A DNA stretch of 64,000 nucleotides from Tetragonia tetragonoides (lineage: Eukaryota > Streptophyta > Magnoliopsida > Caryophyllales > Aizoaceae): assembly GCA_038025085.1 (NCBI GenBank), contig CM076153.1, positions 12,307,501 through 12,371,500 of the forward strand, given 5' to 3'. Positions 36,801 to 48,734 of this stretch are shown piece after piece (the stretch's first letter is position 1; each line of letters begins with the position of its first letter). Made by a program: the position numbers and the translations under genes. Below the pieces are notes generated by a model. The model saw nothing but the letters and a program-made list of their open reading frames with translations. It was not told where the DNA came from and searched no databases.

Positions 36801-39800
36801 AACGAAGGATAGAATCCACGTTTTTTGGGCTTTCGGGAGGCCCCAGACCGAAGGTCAAAATCTTCGCACCACGTGGCACGAAACAGCCCTGGGGGACATT
36901 GGAGGCCCTCGGAGTCGCTTATCCGCTCCCTGATAGGCATGTAAGGCCGTTTTTCGGGACACTCGTGTAATAGCTAGAACGCCGAAGGCATGACTGATAT
37001 CAAAATTCAGGGATTCAGATAACTCTCCTGGGGCACCGAGGGTCCTCTAGGGTCATGATAGACCCCCCGGAAAAGTTTAGGCAAAAATGACACCCGGGCC
37101 CCGGAAACCAAAAACGAAGGCTATAATCCACCTTTTTTGGGCTTTCGGGAGGCCCCGAAACGAAGGTCAAAATTTTCGCACCACGTGGCACGTAATAGCC
37201 ATTGGGGACATGGGAGGCCCTCGGGGTCGCTTATCCAGTCCCTGATACGCTTGTAAAGTCGTTTTACGAGACATTGGTATAAGAGCTTGAACGCCAAAGC
37301 CATGAGTGATATCAAAATTCGGAGATTCAGATGACTCTCCTGGGGCACCTAGGGTCCTCTAGGGTCATGATAGACCCCCCGGAAAAGTTTGGGCAAAAAT
37401 GACATTGGGCCCCGGGAATACAAAATCGAAGGCTAGAATCCACGATTTTTGGGCTTTCGGGAGGCCCCAGAACGAAGGTCAAAATTTTCGCACCACTTGG
37501 CACGAAACAATCCTAGGGGACATGGGAGGCCCTCGGGGTCGCTTATCCGGTCCTTGATGGGCTTGTATGGTTGTTTTTATGGTACATTGGTGATATTAGA
37601 AGTCAGGTATTTAGATGACTCTCCTGGGATACCGAGGGTCCTCTAGGGTCATGATAGACCCCCCGGAAAAGTTTGGGCAAAAATGACACCCAAGCCCCGG
37701 GAAGCCAAAAACGAAGGCTAGAATCCACTTTTTTGGGCTTTCGTGGGGCTCCGAAAGTCCGGAGTGAAGGTCCAAATTTTTGCACGACGGGCACGGGCAG
37801 AGTGATGTTGGGAACGCGGGACGTGGCCGTGTTCCACGTTTCGGGGACCCCGTCTTCAATCTGGGCGACCCCGATCGGAGAAACACGAGGAGAAGAAAGA
37901 ACGAAGCTTGGCTGCCATTGATGGGCTGGAGAAGCTTTCATTCTCTATCATGTGCTCTCTCTTTCTTCTAGCCAGTGCTCTCGGATCTGACGGCCAAGGA
38001 GGCAGCATGCAACTAGCTTTTTTTGGTTTTAAATAGTGGGCCTGAGAAAGTGGGAGGGGAATAGTAATAGTTTAATTCTGATAGTACACAATTGGGCTTA
38101 TTTAGTATTTGGGCCTTAAGTCAAATACTCTATCTAGTAGGAAATGGATCACATTAATGCTCTACTAGCAACGTAATCTGGGCATACGTACCCTAACGTC
38201 CCGTCTAAGCCTACCCCTTTCGTTCCGGATTCTTAAAATTATTGAATCTCGTCTCCGTGTCCGTCCCACGACTCGCTTCGTACCTCGTTCCGTGCAACTA
38301 TGGGCACGGGACAGCCCTAGTGGACATGGGAGGCCTTCGGGATCGCTTATTCGGTCCCTGATAAAGGGCGTTTTACGGGACACTGGTATAAGAGCTGGAA
38401 CGCCAATGGCATAAGTGATATCAAAATTCAGGGATTCAGATGACTCTCCTGGGGCACCGAGGATCCTCTAGGGTCATGATAGACCCCATTGGAAAAGTTT
38501 GGGCAAAAATGACACCCGGGCCCTAGGAAGCCAAAAACGAAGGCTAGAATCCACCTTTTTTGGGCTTTCCGGAGACCCCGGAACGAAGGTCAAAATTTTC
38601 GCACCACGTGGCACATTACAGCCCTAGGGGACATGGGAGGCCCTCGGGGTCGCTTATCCGGTCCCTGGTAGGCTTGTAAGGGCGTTTTACGGGACACTGG
38701 TGTAAGCGCTAGAACACAAAAGGCATGCGTGATATCAAAATTCAGGGATTCAAATGACTCTCCTGGGCCACCGAAGGTTCTCTAGGGTCATGATAGACCC
38801 CTCGGAAAAGTTTGGGCAAAAATGACACCTTGGCCCCGGGAAGCCAAAAACGAAGGCTAAAATTCACGTTTTTTGGGCTTTCAGGAGGCCCCGGAACGAA
38901 GGTCAAAATTTTCGCACCACGTGGCAGGGAACATCCCTAGGGGGCATGGGAGGCCTTCGGGGTCGCTTATCTGGTAACTGATAGGCTTGTAAGGGCGTTT
39001 TACGCGACTCTGGTGTAAGAGCTAGAACGCCAACGGCATGGGTGATATCATAATTCGGGGATTCAGATGACTCTCCTCAGGCACCGAGGGTTCTCTAGGG
39101 TCATGATAGACCCCCTGGAAAATTATGGGCAAAAATGACACCCGGGCCCTAGGAAGCCAAAAACGAAGGCTATAATCTACGATTTTTGGGCTTTCGAGAA
39201 GCCCCGGAATGAAGGTCAAAATTTTCGCACCACATGGCAAGGAACAGCTCTAGTGGACGTGGGAGGCCCTCGGGGTCGCTTATCCGCTGGTGTAGGAGCT
39301 AGAAAGCCAAAGGCATGGGTGTTATTAAAATTCGGGGATTCAGATGACTCTCCTGGGGTACCGTGGGTCCTCTAGGGTCAAGATAGACCCCCCGGAAAAG
39401 TTTGGGCAAAAATGACACCCGGGAAGCCAAAAACGAAGGCAAGAATCCACGTTTTTTGAGCTTTAGGGATGCCCCGGAACGATGGTCAAAATTTTTGACC
39501 CACGTTGCACGGAACAACTCTAGGGGCCCTCGGGGTCCCTTATCCGGTCACTGATAGGCTTGTAAGGGCGTTTTACGAGACAGTGGTGTAAGAGCTAGAA
39601 CGCCAAAGGCATGAGTGATATCAATATTCGGGGATTCAGTTGACTCTCCTGGGGCACCGAGGGTCCTCTAGGGTTATGATAGACCCCCCAGAAAAATTTG
39701 GGCAAAAATGACACCTTGGCCCCGGGAAGCAAAAAACGAAGGCTGTAATCCAGGTTTTTTGGGCTTTCGGGAGGCCCCGAAACGAAGGTCAAAATTTTCG

Positions 39801-42800
39801 TACCACGTGGCACGGGACAGCCATAGGAGACATGGGAGACCCTCGGGGTCGCTTATCTGGTCCCTGATAGGCTTGTAAGGGCGTTTTACGGACACTAGTG
39901 TAAGAGCTAGACGCCAAAGGCATGGGTGATGTCAAAATTCGGGGATTCATATGACTCTCCTTGGGCACCGAGGGTCCTCTAGGGTCATGATAGACCCCCC
40001 GGAAAATTTTGGGCAAAAATGACACCCGGGCCCCAGGAAGCCAAAAACGAAGGCTATAATCCACGTTCTTTGTGCTTTCGGGAGGCCTCGGAAAGAAGGT
40101 CAAAATTTTTGCACCACGTGGCACGGAATAGCCCTTGGGGACATGGGAGGCCCTTGGGGTCGCTTATCCGGTCTCTGATAGGCTTATATGGGCGTTTTAC
40201 GGGACACTGGTGTAAGAGCTAGAACGCCAAAGGCATGTGTGATGTCAAAATTCGGGGATTCAGATGAGTCTTCTGGAGCACCGAGGGTCCTCTAGGGTCA
40301 TGATAAGCCCCCCGGAAAAGTTTGGGCAAAAATCACACCCGGACCCGGGAAGCCAAAAACGAATGTTATAATCCACGTTTTTTGGGCTTTTGGGAGGCCC
40401 CAGAACGAAGGTGAATTTTTTTGCACATTGCACGGACCCCCCCTAGGAGACATGGGAGACCATAGGGGTTGCTTCTTGCTTATCCGATCCTTTACAGAAA
40501 GGGCATTTTATGGGACACTGGTGCAAGAGTGGAACTCTAAAGGCATGGGTGATATCGTAGATCGGGGATCCGGATGAACCTCCCAAGGCACCGAGGGTAT
40601 TCTAGGGTCATGGTAGGAAACCCCCCCCCCCCCCCCCCCAAAAAAAAAAAAGTTTGGGAAAAAATGATACCCAAGCTCCAAAAGTCGAAAATGAAGGCTA
40701 TAATCCATGTTTTTTGAGCATTCGGAAGGTCTCGGAACGAAGGTGGATATATTAGCAGCACATCGCGAGGGACACCCCCAGAGTACATGGGAGACCACCT
40801 TGCGTAGGTTATCGGGTCCTTAGTAGGCTTGAAGGGCCTTTTACTGGATATCGGAGGCTAATCCACAGTTTTTGGGTACCGAGCATGACTCCTCACAACC
40901 TTGTGCCTCCATACCTACCCCCAAGCCCTTTCTAGTGTTATAGTGAGGTCTTATATTATTTTTTTTCACAATTCTTTTGAAGTGATTTTTAATTTTTTTT
41001 CTTTTTTTCAGCGTTTAGTTTTAATTAAAAATTAAATTAAATAACTACAATCTGTGAAAAATTAAATAAAAAAAAAAACGTTTTTCCGTAACTTAATAAT
41101 ATACTTGAAAAGTTTGAGGTCGAATTTTTTTTGGCTCATCAATATGTGAGAGAAGTTAGCTACTACTCAATTTTTTGGATTTGTAACGTATGACAACTTG
41201 TAAGAATGAAGGGAAGGGAATAAAGGAGTCATTAAACTCCATTATGTTTTTGTAACGTCCTACTTTCTCTCTTTTGTTTTCCTTTTTTTAACTGACCATG
41301 AGTCACATGACACATCATAAGTAAATTGACACATCATTCGGCAATTTAGCGGCTGGCGAGCTCTGATTTAATCATTGCATTTTAATCTAATTATATAGAT
41401 CATATTATTCTGGATAGTCTAGTGTCTACCATCTCTAATAAGTTTTCAATTCATTCTCTGCATTTTTAGATATGGGTGAAGACTGCAGAAGTTTTGGCAC
41501 GTGATCGGCTTCTAGGTTCATTTCAGGTGAGTAGTTGCAAGCTGATTTGTTATACTGAACTACTAGCAAGCAAAATCTTAAAAACTGCTAAGATTTCATG
41601 CTATCTGTTTTCCGCTTGTGTGGTTGCACTTTCTTCCGTTTGTATTGCCTTCTTTATTATGCTTCCTCCATCCTAAAGCAAATGTCTCACTTACAATTTG
41701 GGATATCCAAATACAATTGCCCACTTCCCATGTGTAAAAACATCTTTGCACTTTAATTCTCTTGCACCTATCCACTCCATATATGTTGAAGTGATCTCAT
41801 CTAGAAGTATGGCATTTATTGTGGAATGGAGGGGACTACTATTTGTTGTATTGAGTTCATTTTGTACTGAAACTCTGAGACAACCTATCAACGTAGCACA
41901 TTTTAAAAGGAGAAGCCAGTATTTAGAAAGGGAAAGTACAGGTTTCAGGACAATTTTCTGTGGCTGCGGATTTGGTACATGCCTACAGTAGCACTAGCTT
42001 ATGCATACCAAGCAGTTTTGACTTCCACTACTAACAATATCCATTTTAAAAACTTGTGTGGGTACATGATTTTCTAAAGTGAAGTTCCTCAGAATGTTAT
42101 GCAGATTGGTTGTTTCAGACTAGATTTTCAGTCAAGATTGACATTCAAGTTGCGTTTTGTCAATGATGTTTTATTGTCATAGAGAATGAAACAGCAGTAT
42201 TTTCCTCTTAGTTCTTACAGAAGTTGGACAAAATTTCATAGGTCCAACTCCGGAGCCTCCTCCCCACGATACTATATATTTATCTGTGATTGGGAAAAAG
42301 AAAAGAAGGGTTTAGAGCCTTGAGTAGAAAATTAATGGACCAACGACTGTTCAGGGGGAATGGGTATATAGTTTCTAGATCGAAACATGAAGACCACGAC
42401 AAGAGATGTTAGATTGATTTAGAGGTGCTTTTTCAGTTTTTCTCTTGTATTACTTTCACTCATAATCCTTGAACTTTGCCACACCGCATCTCGGTATCTG
42501 CTTGGTAGTGTTAATGTTTAAGGCAGACTTGATAATTTCAAATTGTTTGACCTTACTGCTCTTGTTTTCTAAACAATTTTGCAAAATGTAACATTTCAAA
42601 TTATTTAGGGCAACAATATTAACCAGCTCTGATTAATATAAGAAACACATGACTTAACCTTGCCAAAATGTCATTTCCAACGTCTCTCTCCCACATATAT
42701 TAAAATTTTAGTCCCATCAAATTTCAAATTTGTGTGCTTTAGAGGGAGCTTGGTGTAGAGCTGCAAGGAGTCTTGAGGTAAGTTGTTTGCTTTGGTTGTT

Positions 42801-43365
42801 TGAAATCCTACTCTATGACCTCAGGTTTGTCGAGATGAGATCGTTTCCCCCCCCCCCTGTTTTTTGGAGTATAGCTGTGAGCTGTGTGCTATGCATGGAG
42901 CTCATCTTTGAGCTTCCTGAGGAACATACAGAGCTCATAGCTGAGTATTATGTTTACCACACACGAGGCTCAAGCTAGAGCTCCGTCAGGATCACAAGAA
43001 AGCTCACTGTTGGGAAGCCAAAAAGTACTAATCTGAGAAGGGGGTATTTTGGAACGTTTTAACAAACTATATTACACTTAATTATGTAAATGTTACATTT
43101 AAAAATTCCTTTCATGAATAGCTGTTTATCCATTTCCCAGGTGAAACCGGTACTGAGCAGGTTGAAAGATTCACTAATTGCACTAGCGATATCTTTGTCC
43201 CTATGTATTTCTCTCCTTGTAAATTATGAAGGGAGCCAAAAGGAAATTTGGAGATCATCCAATGAAGCTAGAGAGCGTGTTGTAGCTGGAGTTTACAATG
43301 ATGATTCTGCCAGATCATTTGAGCCGGATTCATTCTGTGGTGATTCTGGTCTGGTTGCTGAATAG
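30825..43365 (+). CDS. CGLD27: Ycf36/DUF1230 plastid protein (CGLD27-like)
   Basis: The protein matches the DUF1230 family, called CGLD27 in plants and Ycf36 in algal plastids. It is chloroplast-targeted with an unclear biochemical role. Conserved sequence runs from TECPVPIDQQPINEYQNLST through LFVTGLSIGLLVGLPVSWFG, VVRMYLGWAYVGNRLLSATV, EETGWYDGQ, WVKTAEVLARDRLLGSF and VKPVLSRLKDSL. Exons are 30825-31321, 31436-31464, 41470-41526 and 43141-43365, all phases agreeing. Two hydrophobic segments are visible, one in exon 1 and one in exon 4. Oddities: intron 2 is 10,005 bp and filled by a repeat-bearing element. In exon 1 the only upstream ATG (30825, transit-peptide-like MAKALFPSPKPPFPP) is in a different frame from the conserved part and stops near 30972; the conserved frame is open back to about 30826 without an ATG. 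Either a frameshift, a short intron or a non-AUG start is needed. Confidence 0.85.
31794..31982 (-). mobile_element. SINE in intron 2 of the CGLD27-like gene
   Basis: In minus orientation it reads GGGTAAGGCTGCGTACAACT, a C-rich stretch, CCTAGGCGGGAGCCCTTTAG, CACTGGGGTAATGTTGATG, so it resembles the SINE family in the kinase introns but is a distinct subfamily. A 21-bp duplication with one mismatch (core ATAATTGGTTGCA and AGTACAT) flanks it at 31773-31793 and 31983-32003. Confidence 0.82.
32971..34867 (-). mobile_element. 1.9-kb LINE-like element without reverse transcriptase
   Basis: Perfect 17-bp duplications TCCCATGTAACCATGTT at 32954-32970 and 34868-34884 bound the element. Its minus-strand 3' end is AATAAAATTGTTTTTCTTAT, CTAAAAAAAA, the same tail as the other LINE pieces. 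The minus strand holds a broken coding region from 34741 to about 33110: a 168-aa start (MISTGETLRVQGKSFDFSYE) of the kind found at the N-terminus of plant LINE proteins, then frameshifted pieces ending in RELERLKSSINYD-like sequence. No reverse transcriptase or endonuclease was seen. Complete ends with a degenerate ORF suggest a non-autonomous or aged copy. Confidence 0.8.
34080..34225. repeat. Minisatellite in the LINE-like coding remnant
   Basis: The word TTCACGCGCCTCACGCG and close variants recur about six to eight times with 18/36-bp spacing. On the minus strand it encodes a repeating AREARE/SGMAREA pattern. Confidence 0.9.
34885..37788. repeat. Tandem array 1a, ~310-bp units
   Basis: Diverged copies of one unit follow each other. 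The landmark GATAGGCTTGTAAG recurs near 35106, 35421, 35723, 36037, 36343, 36933, 37244 and 37556 (one unit has lost it). Other landmarks per unit are AGGGTCCTCTAGGGTCATGA, TTTGGGCAAAAATGACACC, GGAAGCCAAAAACGAAGGCT and CACCACGTGGCAC. Long open frames on the minus strand (up to 238 aa) are repeat artefacts. Confidence 0.97.
37798..38301. mobile_element. 504-bp insertion in the array with 9-bp duplication
   Basis: Unrelated sequence interrupts a repeat unit and is flanked by GGGCACGGG on both sides (37789-37797 and 38302-38310). The ends share GGAACG-GG-ACG-like words in inverse orientation but not a clean inverted repeat. A 9-bp duplication and ~500 bp size suit a Mutator-like MITE. No coding region is evident. 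Confidence 0.6.
38311..40872. repeat. Tandem array 1b, ~310-bp units
   Basis: This continues array 1a after the 504-bp insertion. The landmark GGCTTGTAAGGGCG recurs near 38668, 38980, 39555 and 39866, with altered forms near 40178, 40495 and 40825. The last two units are the most diverged and include a run of C then A at 40618-40651. Confidence 0.97.
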
Positions 43366-44722
43366 CCACAAGCCTGCATAGCATATATCAAACTGAGTAG
43401 TTTACATACCATATGTCCATATGTTATCAATACACCTTGTGTAGTATATGATTTGCTATATATCAATCTTTATGTACAGCTCAAATTGTAGATAACAATT
43501 ACAGAAATAGATATTAGAACCAAGTGGCTCCCTGACGGACTAGTTTCGATCTATGTTACTCAGACGTGTCTACAAGGGTTTGACACTAGAGTGTGTCAAG
43601 TGTTCATCCCATGTCGGAGTGTTGAGGATCCGACACAGGTATTTATGGTGAAATGAAGTATGTAAATGACATAGGCTTCAATGATATTTCTTGACCTCGC
43701 ACAGTTGCACCCCAATTTGGCATAAGTTTACACAAGAGGAGCTTTGGTTAGTTTGTTTGCTGAGGAGTGAGGATAAGGAGGGCTTTGTACAGGGGAAGAA
43801 TATTGTTCAAAGGCTTAAAGAGTTGTCCTTGCGACATTAGAGAAAGATATGCCAGAATGCTCAGTTCAGTTACGTAATTTATTATTAAGGGAAAAGCGGT
43901 ATGAAAGATCCCAACAAAAGCAAACCCACACAGTATTTAATATGCATTTTAGGGTATTTGAGTCTAATTCCTTTTCATAATGTGAAAGATTATTCTAAAT
44001 TTCAAATCAAATGGGTTGATCCATTAATACGTAGAGTATTAGGTTTCACAGATTAATTTTCAGGTTTAGAAGGTTTGTGAGTCAAAATTTTAAACCCAAA
44101 AGACGCTTTTAGTTTTAGAGTCGGGTCAGTTTTTTTACGATGAAACAGTAAAAGTTGAGCTAATTTGTTGATAATTGACAAATAGTGGTCACACCACCGG
44201 ATCATAATTCATAACCATTGACCATTTGACCCCTTGAACCCCAAATTCAAAGATAATACAGAATACAGATTCAAATACTCCAAAACTTCCTTAAGACGTT
44301 TGATTATTACAGACAATGACATTGATTATATTTATTGAGCCAATGCAATCCAGCTTTCTTTACCACCTGCCCCAGCGACAAAAAGGAAACAAATCACCTG
44401 CAACTTTCTCTCTCATCTCACTCAACCATATATTTCCCACCGTCAGACAAACACGTGTCAAGACATCAACTGTCCAACTGCTTTCTACAGTATGGTCTAA
44501 TGCACAAGATTCATCACCCAATAAAAAATACTTTCACAAAAGGCAAGTGGGACCCAACTGAAGCAAGATGGAGAAGAGGAGAGAGAAACAGGTTCATGCA
44601 CCTTTCCATGTTTCTGACTTTCCCCCTCATCTACTCTCCACACCCCAATGAAGAAACCCACGAAATTATTAATCTTTTTTCCCTTTTTTTGTACTCTGAT
44701 TTCCTTCTTTGTGGGGTGATGA
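43366..44722. other. Intergenic region before the RTE1-like gene
   Basis: No recognisable gene. At about 43550-43650 the words TATGTTACTCAGACGTGTC, TTTGACACT, GTGTGTCAAGTGT and CATGTCGGAGTGTTGAGG form a remnant of a common plant repeat of the same flavour as the Mutator-like element at 22294. The remainder is AT-rich promoter DNA. Confidence 0.5.
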
Positions 44723-44730
44723 TATAAAGG
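44723..44730 (+). promoter_or_regulatory. Possible TATA box of the RTE1-like gene
   Basis: TATAAAGG lies upstream of a CT-rich segment ending at a good donor (CTGCCTG|GTATGT, exon end 44869). This suggests a noncoding first exon and a long leader intron reaching to just before 47896. Confidence 0.4.
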
Positions 44731-47700
44731 CTGCTGTTTATCTTCTGGGCTGCGGTTTTTGCAACATGAAAAACAGGACATCAAGTACAAGAACAAGGAG
44801 AGAAAAAACCCAAAGCTGTAAACTTTTGTTGCTCCATATCTTCTCCCCCGGATTTACCCTCTCTGCCTGGTATGTTTTTCACTCATGCTGCATTTTCCAT
44901 TTTTAGTATTTGGTTGATGGGTTTTGTTTCTGTTGATGTTTTTGAGGTGGGTTTTTATTTAATTGAAGGATTGTTTGTGGGTTTTGTGAGAAATGTGGAA
45001 TTTTTTTTTTGAGGGTTTGGGAAATCCTGGAGCTGAAATGTTATAAAGATTTAATTTTGGGTTCTTTTGCAATAGTAGCCGTTGTTAGTTTGGAGATGTG
45101 ATTGCCTGTTTTCTATTTCTTCCCCTCTTTTCGTAGGGTTTAGGCTTTGTTGTCAAAAGGGCATTTGCTTGTTTTCCCCTTGCAAATTTGTTCTTGCTTG
45201 CTGAACTCATTTATGTTTTACTTTTGATTTCAAAGCCCCATCAAATTAGAGTTAGAAGCATGAGAAAAAGGAAAAAGAAACGCTTTTTTATTTATCTTAC
45301 AAGACAAAGGATTGTAGTATGCTAGTTCTTGTCCTTGATGGCAATCAATGGGTCATGTCATCACTGATAAGTATCAATCCATTTAGGTTAGATATCTTCC
45401 AGACAGGATGAGTGACCCTAGCAGCCCTGAATCAACCACACAATCTATGTAATGGACAATACACTTGTATATCACGCTCAATTACATTATACTCCGTTTG
45501 TCCTGTTTGACATTTCGCGGTCGCAGAGACTGGTTTGGCCATAAATTGCCATCATTATATGCTTCATAAAGAAAATTATGAAAATAAACTCATGTGAAAG
45601 TCTAACAAATCTACTAAGAGTAAAGAGTATTTTCACATCTTAGATCAATATTTACTTATCAACAAATTAATTGTCAAAGTTTACAAACATTGGCCTCAAA
45701 AATCAATGGTGGAGAAATAGTTTGAGAAGGAGGGCGTTTACTGACTGAGCTAGACCAGACCCACAAAGATGGGTCATGTAATATTGGGGGTTTACGACCT
45801 CATCCAACCTGTAAATTCCCAGACAAAAGTGCAATTCTTTTAGTGTTTTACGGTAAGTGGCACTGGTTCTAGATAATGTAGATAGAAATTTTGAAATTCT
45901 TAATGTCACAAAGGAGTTTATATAAGCTTAAGCGTAGGAGCTTATATGGAAGAAAATTACTATGTCAATATAGTATATGTTGTACCTTGTGACAAGATCT
46001 TCGGATAGGCTAAATCTCCCATCAAGTTGTTCTGATTTAATTGTCTTTTGTCACTGAAGGGTTTGCCATTTTAGTTTTATTTATTTTATATCCATTGAGC
46101 GTTTATATGACCTAACTTGGAAAAAACTTGTGGCACTAGACTGATTTCTCATTTCTTGCTTTTGACTTCCTTAAGATATTTCAGAATCAGACTCTCAGCT
46201 TGTTAGAGTTAGTTAATGTGCATCTTGATTTCACTAGACTCTGCCGATGGTGGGATCCTAAAGAGTATTTTCACATCTTAAATCTAATGCCGATGTGTTC
46301 TACTATTGCTGTCTTTCTGGGTTCTTCAGTATGGAAGAATTGTTCCGTTCTTCTGTTAGCATTATAGATTCATAGAACTTATGGGGGCCAAGATTTTATA
46401 TTCAACAATGCAACATCAGCCAGCTACTGAAACTTCGTTGTACAAAAAGCAGCTTAACATTGGCTGGTAAACAATCAGTACGACCAGGTCCTCTGGATAT
46501 GGAAAGCACCGTGGATGCCCTTTTGGCTTCCAAATTCTACCATTGCTTTCTAGATTGGAATTCCCAGCATCACTGTTAAGTGCTAACACACCAGTGTAAC
46601 GTACATGTTGATGATGAGATGTACACTTGGAGTTACTTACATGCAATTCCTCATGTGCTAAAGAACCATACTGTCCTGTCCCCAGATTAGTAGTCGAATA
46701 TGAAGAAGTTCATCTGCATTGTTTATGCTGTGACAAACACCTGCTACTCTGCTAGTATTAGAGTCTTTTCTTATAGGAAACATTGTGTTAATAAAAGGAA
46801 AATTGGTACTGGTAATGACAAGAAGAGTCTATATCTTCATGTAACGTAAAGATGCCTGGATAAGAACCCAATCCCATATGAAATTGACAACAGTTAGTCT
46901 GTCCAGAAAACTTATGCCTTTGCTTTATTCACAACCAAGTGGTTCCTATGTCCCACTCCCAGGACATGGCACCATTTCTGTTCAAGCTGCTTCAAGAAGC
47001 ATGCTGCTTTTCTTAAACTAGCGTGTCAGTGCTTGCTCAGTGATACTAAACTCTTGGCCAACTTATTCAATGTATCTCTGTTTTATCTTGAAACTCTAGG
47101 AAATCACATGAAAATTGAAATTTATGTTTTGTTGTCACCTTGAAACTTAAGATTAACAATTTGTTTTGGAATGGATAGCATAACTTCAAATAAAGCATTT
47201 TCGACAAAAGCCGTGCTTAGAAACTCCCCAACATCCACACCTATAATTGTGGCTTTTTAGTCCACCTGTCTCACTTTATCTCAAACAATCTATTGATTGA
47301 ATAGTGGTTTCTCAAGCAAAAATACATAGCGCCGAAACTCCTGAATCCTTTGTCGTATAATACATCTACTAGGCTACATTTCACCATCCCTTTTCCCTAG
47401 CTTGTAGCCTTTTATTACTGTTGACCATCAAAGGTTGTGCTCAATACAAAGGCGGACATCTTTTAAGTATTATCATGAAAAGTTTGATCATAAAAACCTT
47501 TTCTATCATGATAGGCTGTACTCCATAGTCCATAGTCAATCCAAAATGAGGACCTACTTAATACAGTTTAAAACATCTGCCAACACTTCAATAGTTCAAT
47601 GGGAATTTTGGTTGTTGATTGGGCCTTTCTTGGCTAATATTCCTGTACAGCAACTGTTTGGAACACAAGCTTTTCTTCCAATTCTCATGTTGCTCTCTGC

Positions 47701-47897
47701 CCCCCCCCCCCCCCCCAATTTTCAGGTTTCAACACAGGAATCTGCTTCTGGAAATGCTCTAGCTTAGCTATGCAAGAATCCATTTTGTGGTTTGCTGATT
47801 GACGTCAGAGGCAGTGGGATGTGTCTGAATTTGTAGTTTGATATGGTAATATATATTATATCAAAAGATTTCCATAAACCATATGATGCCTGCAGAA

Positions 47898-48734
47898 ATG
47901 GATTTTAAAGGAGGTGGTGCTGATGAAGCAATGAGCATGCAAGATGAGCTGTGGCCGCTCGGTGAAATTGATCCAAACAAGTCAAAGTTCCCATGTTGTT
48001 TAGTTTGGACCCCACTTCCAGTGGTCTCATGGTTGGCACCTTTTATTGGACTTGTTGGTATATGCAAGGAGGATGGTTCTATTTTGGACTTCTCTGGATC
48101 TAATCTTGTGAATGTTGATGAGTTTGCATTTGGTGCAGTGGCAAGATACTTCCAACTCGACAGAAAACAGGTACCTGTCTGCACTTTGATTTCTGCTGAA
48201 TTCTCAATGCTAACCATCTCATATCTAGATCAGTTTCCCATTATTCTGAGGTGGTGATTTTTATTGTTCTAAGCTTTTTTTTTTTTTTTTTCCCTTGTGT
48301 CATTTTTACAGTGTTGCTTTCCTCCAAATCTATCGGGGCACACATGCAAGCAGCGGTACAAGCATCATGAGTCGGGAACAGCAATATCTTGGGACGACGC
48401 CCTACAATCAAGTAGACATAACTATGAGCACAAATCTTACAATCTTTTTACATGCAACTGCTACTCTTTTGCGGCCAACTGTCTGAAACGGCTCTGCTAT
48501 GGTGATACGATGAGTTGGAATGTGATTAATGTGGCCACTCTTGTACTATGCAAGGGACAGTGGGTGAATGGCATGTCAATCTTGAGATCTTTTCTGCCAT
48601 TTCTGGTGGTTCTTTGCGTAGGCGTATACATGGTTGGCTGGCCGTTCATAATTGCGCAACTATCTTTCGCTCTCCTCCTGCTTGGTTGGTTTGTGATGGG
48701 AACATATTTTTTCGATAATATACTAGAATGTTAG
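47898..48734 (+). CDS. REVERSION-TO-ETHYLENE SENSITIVITY1 family protein (RTE1/RTH-like)
   Basis: This is a DUF778 (TMEM222/RTE1) family membrane protein. Arabidopsis RTE1 sits in ER/Golgi and promotes signalling by the ETR1 ethylene receptor; RTH is its paralogue. Exons 47898-48170 and 48312-48734 give 231 aa. Family motifs are [69 protein letters not shown], and [17 protein letters not shown], followed by two C-terminal hydrophobic helices ending WFVMGTYFF. The conserved cysteines of the CNC segment are present. The start at 47898 (MDFKGG, like MDLK in relatives) follows an acceptor at 47894-47895; ATGs at 47883 and 47886 in the same frame would then be intronic. A 5'-UTR exon near 44.75-44.87 kb is likely, with a ~3-kb leader intron. 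The length fits RTH as well as RTE1. Confidence 0.9.

Larger units (their letters stand above)
32304..41399 (-). mobile_element. Helitron-like element carrying a ~310-bp tandem array (copy 1)
   Basis: In minus orientation the 3' end at 32304 reads CATGCACACCTAG then T, preceded by a GC-rich hairpin-like CCCGTCGCACAGG, similar to the terminus at 1267-1295. The adjoining ~650 bases (32310-32960) are repeated in inverse orientation at 61480-62090. Next come the tandem array, then AT-rich DNA. A candidate 5' end, A then TCTATATAATTAG read on the minus strand, lies at 41398-41399, 70 bp before exon 3; this end is a guess. No Rep/helicase frame was seen, so it would be non-autonomous. A LINE and a 504-bp insertion interrupt it. 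Confidence 0.5.

Noticed and set aside
41663..41910. Possible Stowaway MITE in intron 3 of the CGLD27-like gene
   Set aside because: The left side resembles a CTTCCTCCATCCTAAAG-type end, but no matching right end or TA duplication was found.
45484..45530. CTCCGTTTGTCCTGTTTGAC Stowaway-like end
   Set aside because: Only one end is visible; the opposite terminus could not be located.
47435..47767. 110-aa frame before the RTE1-like gene
   Set aside because: Contains a poly-C run and no recognisable domain; it lies in the probable leader intron.
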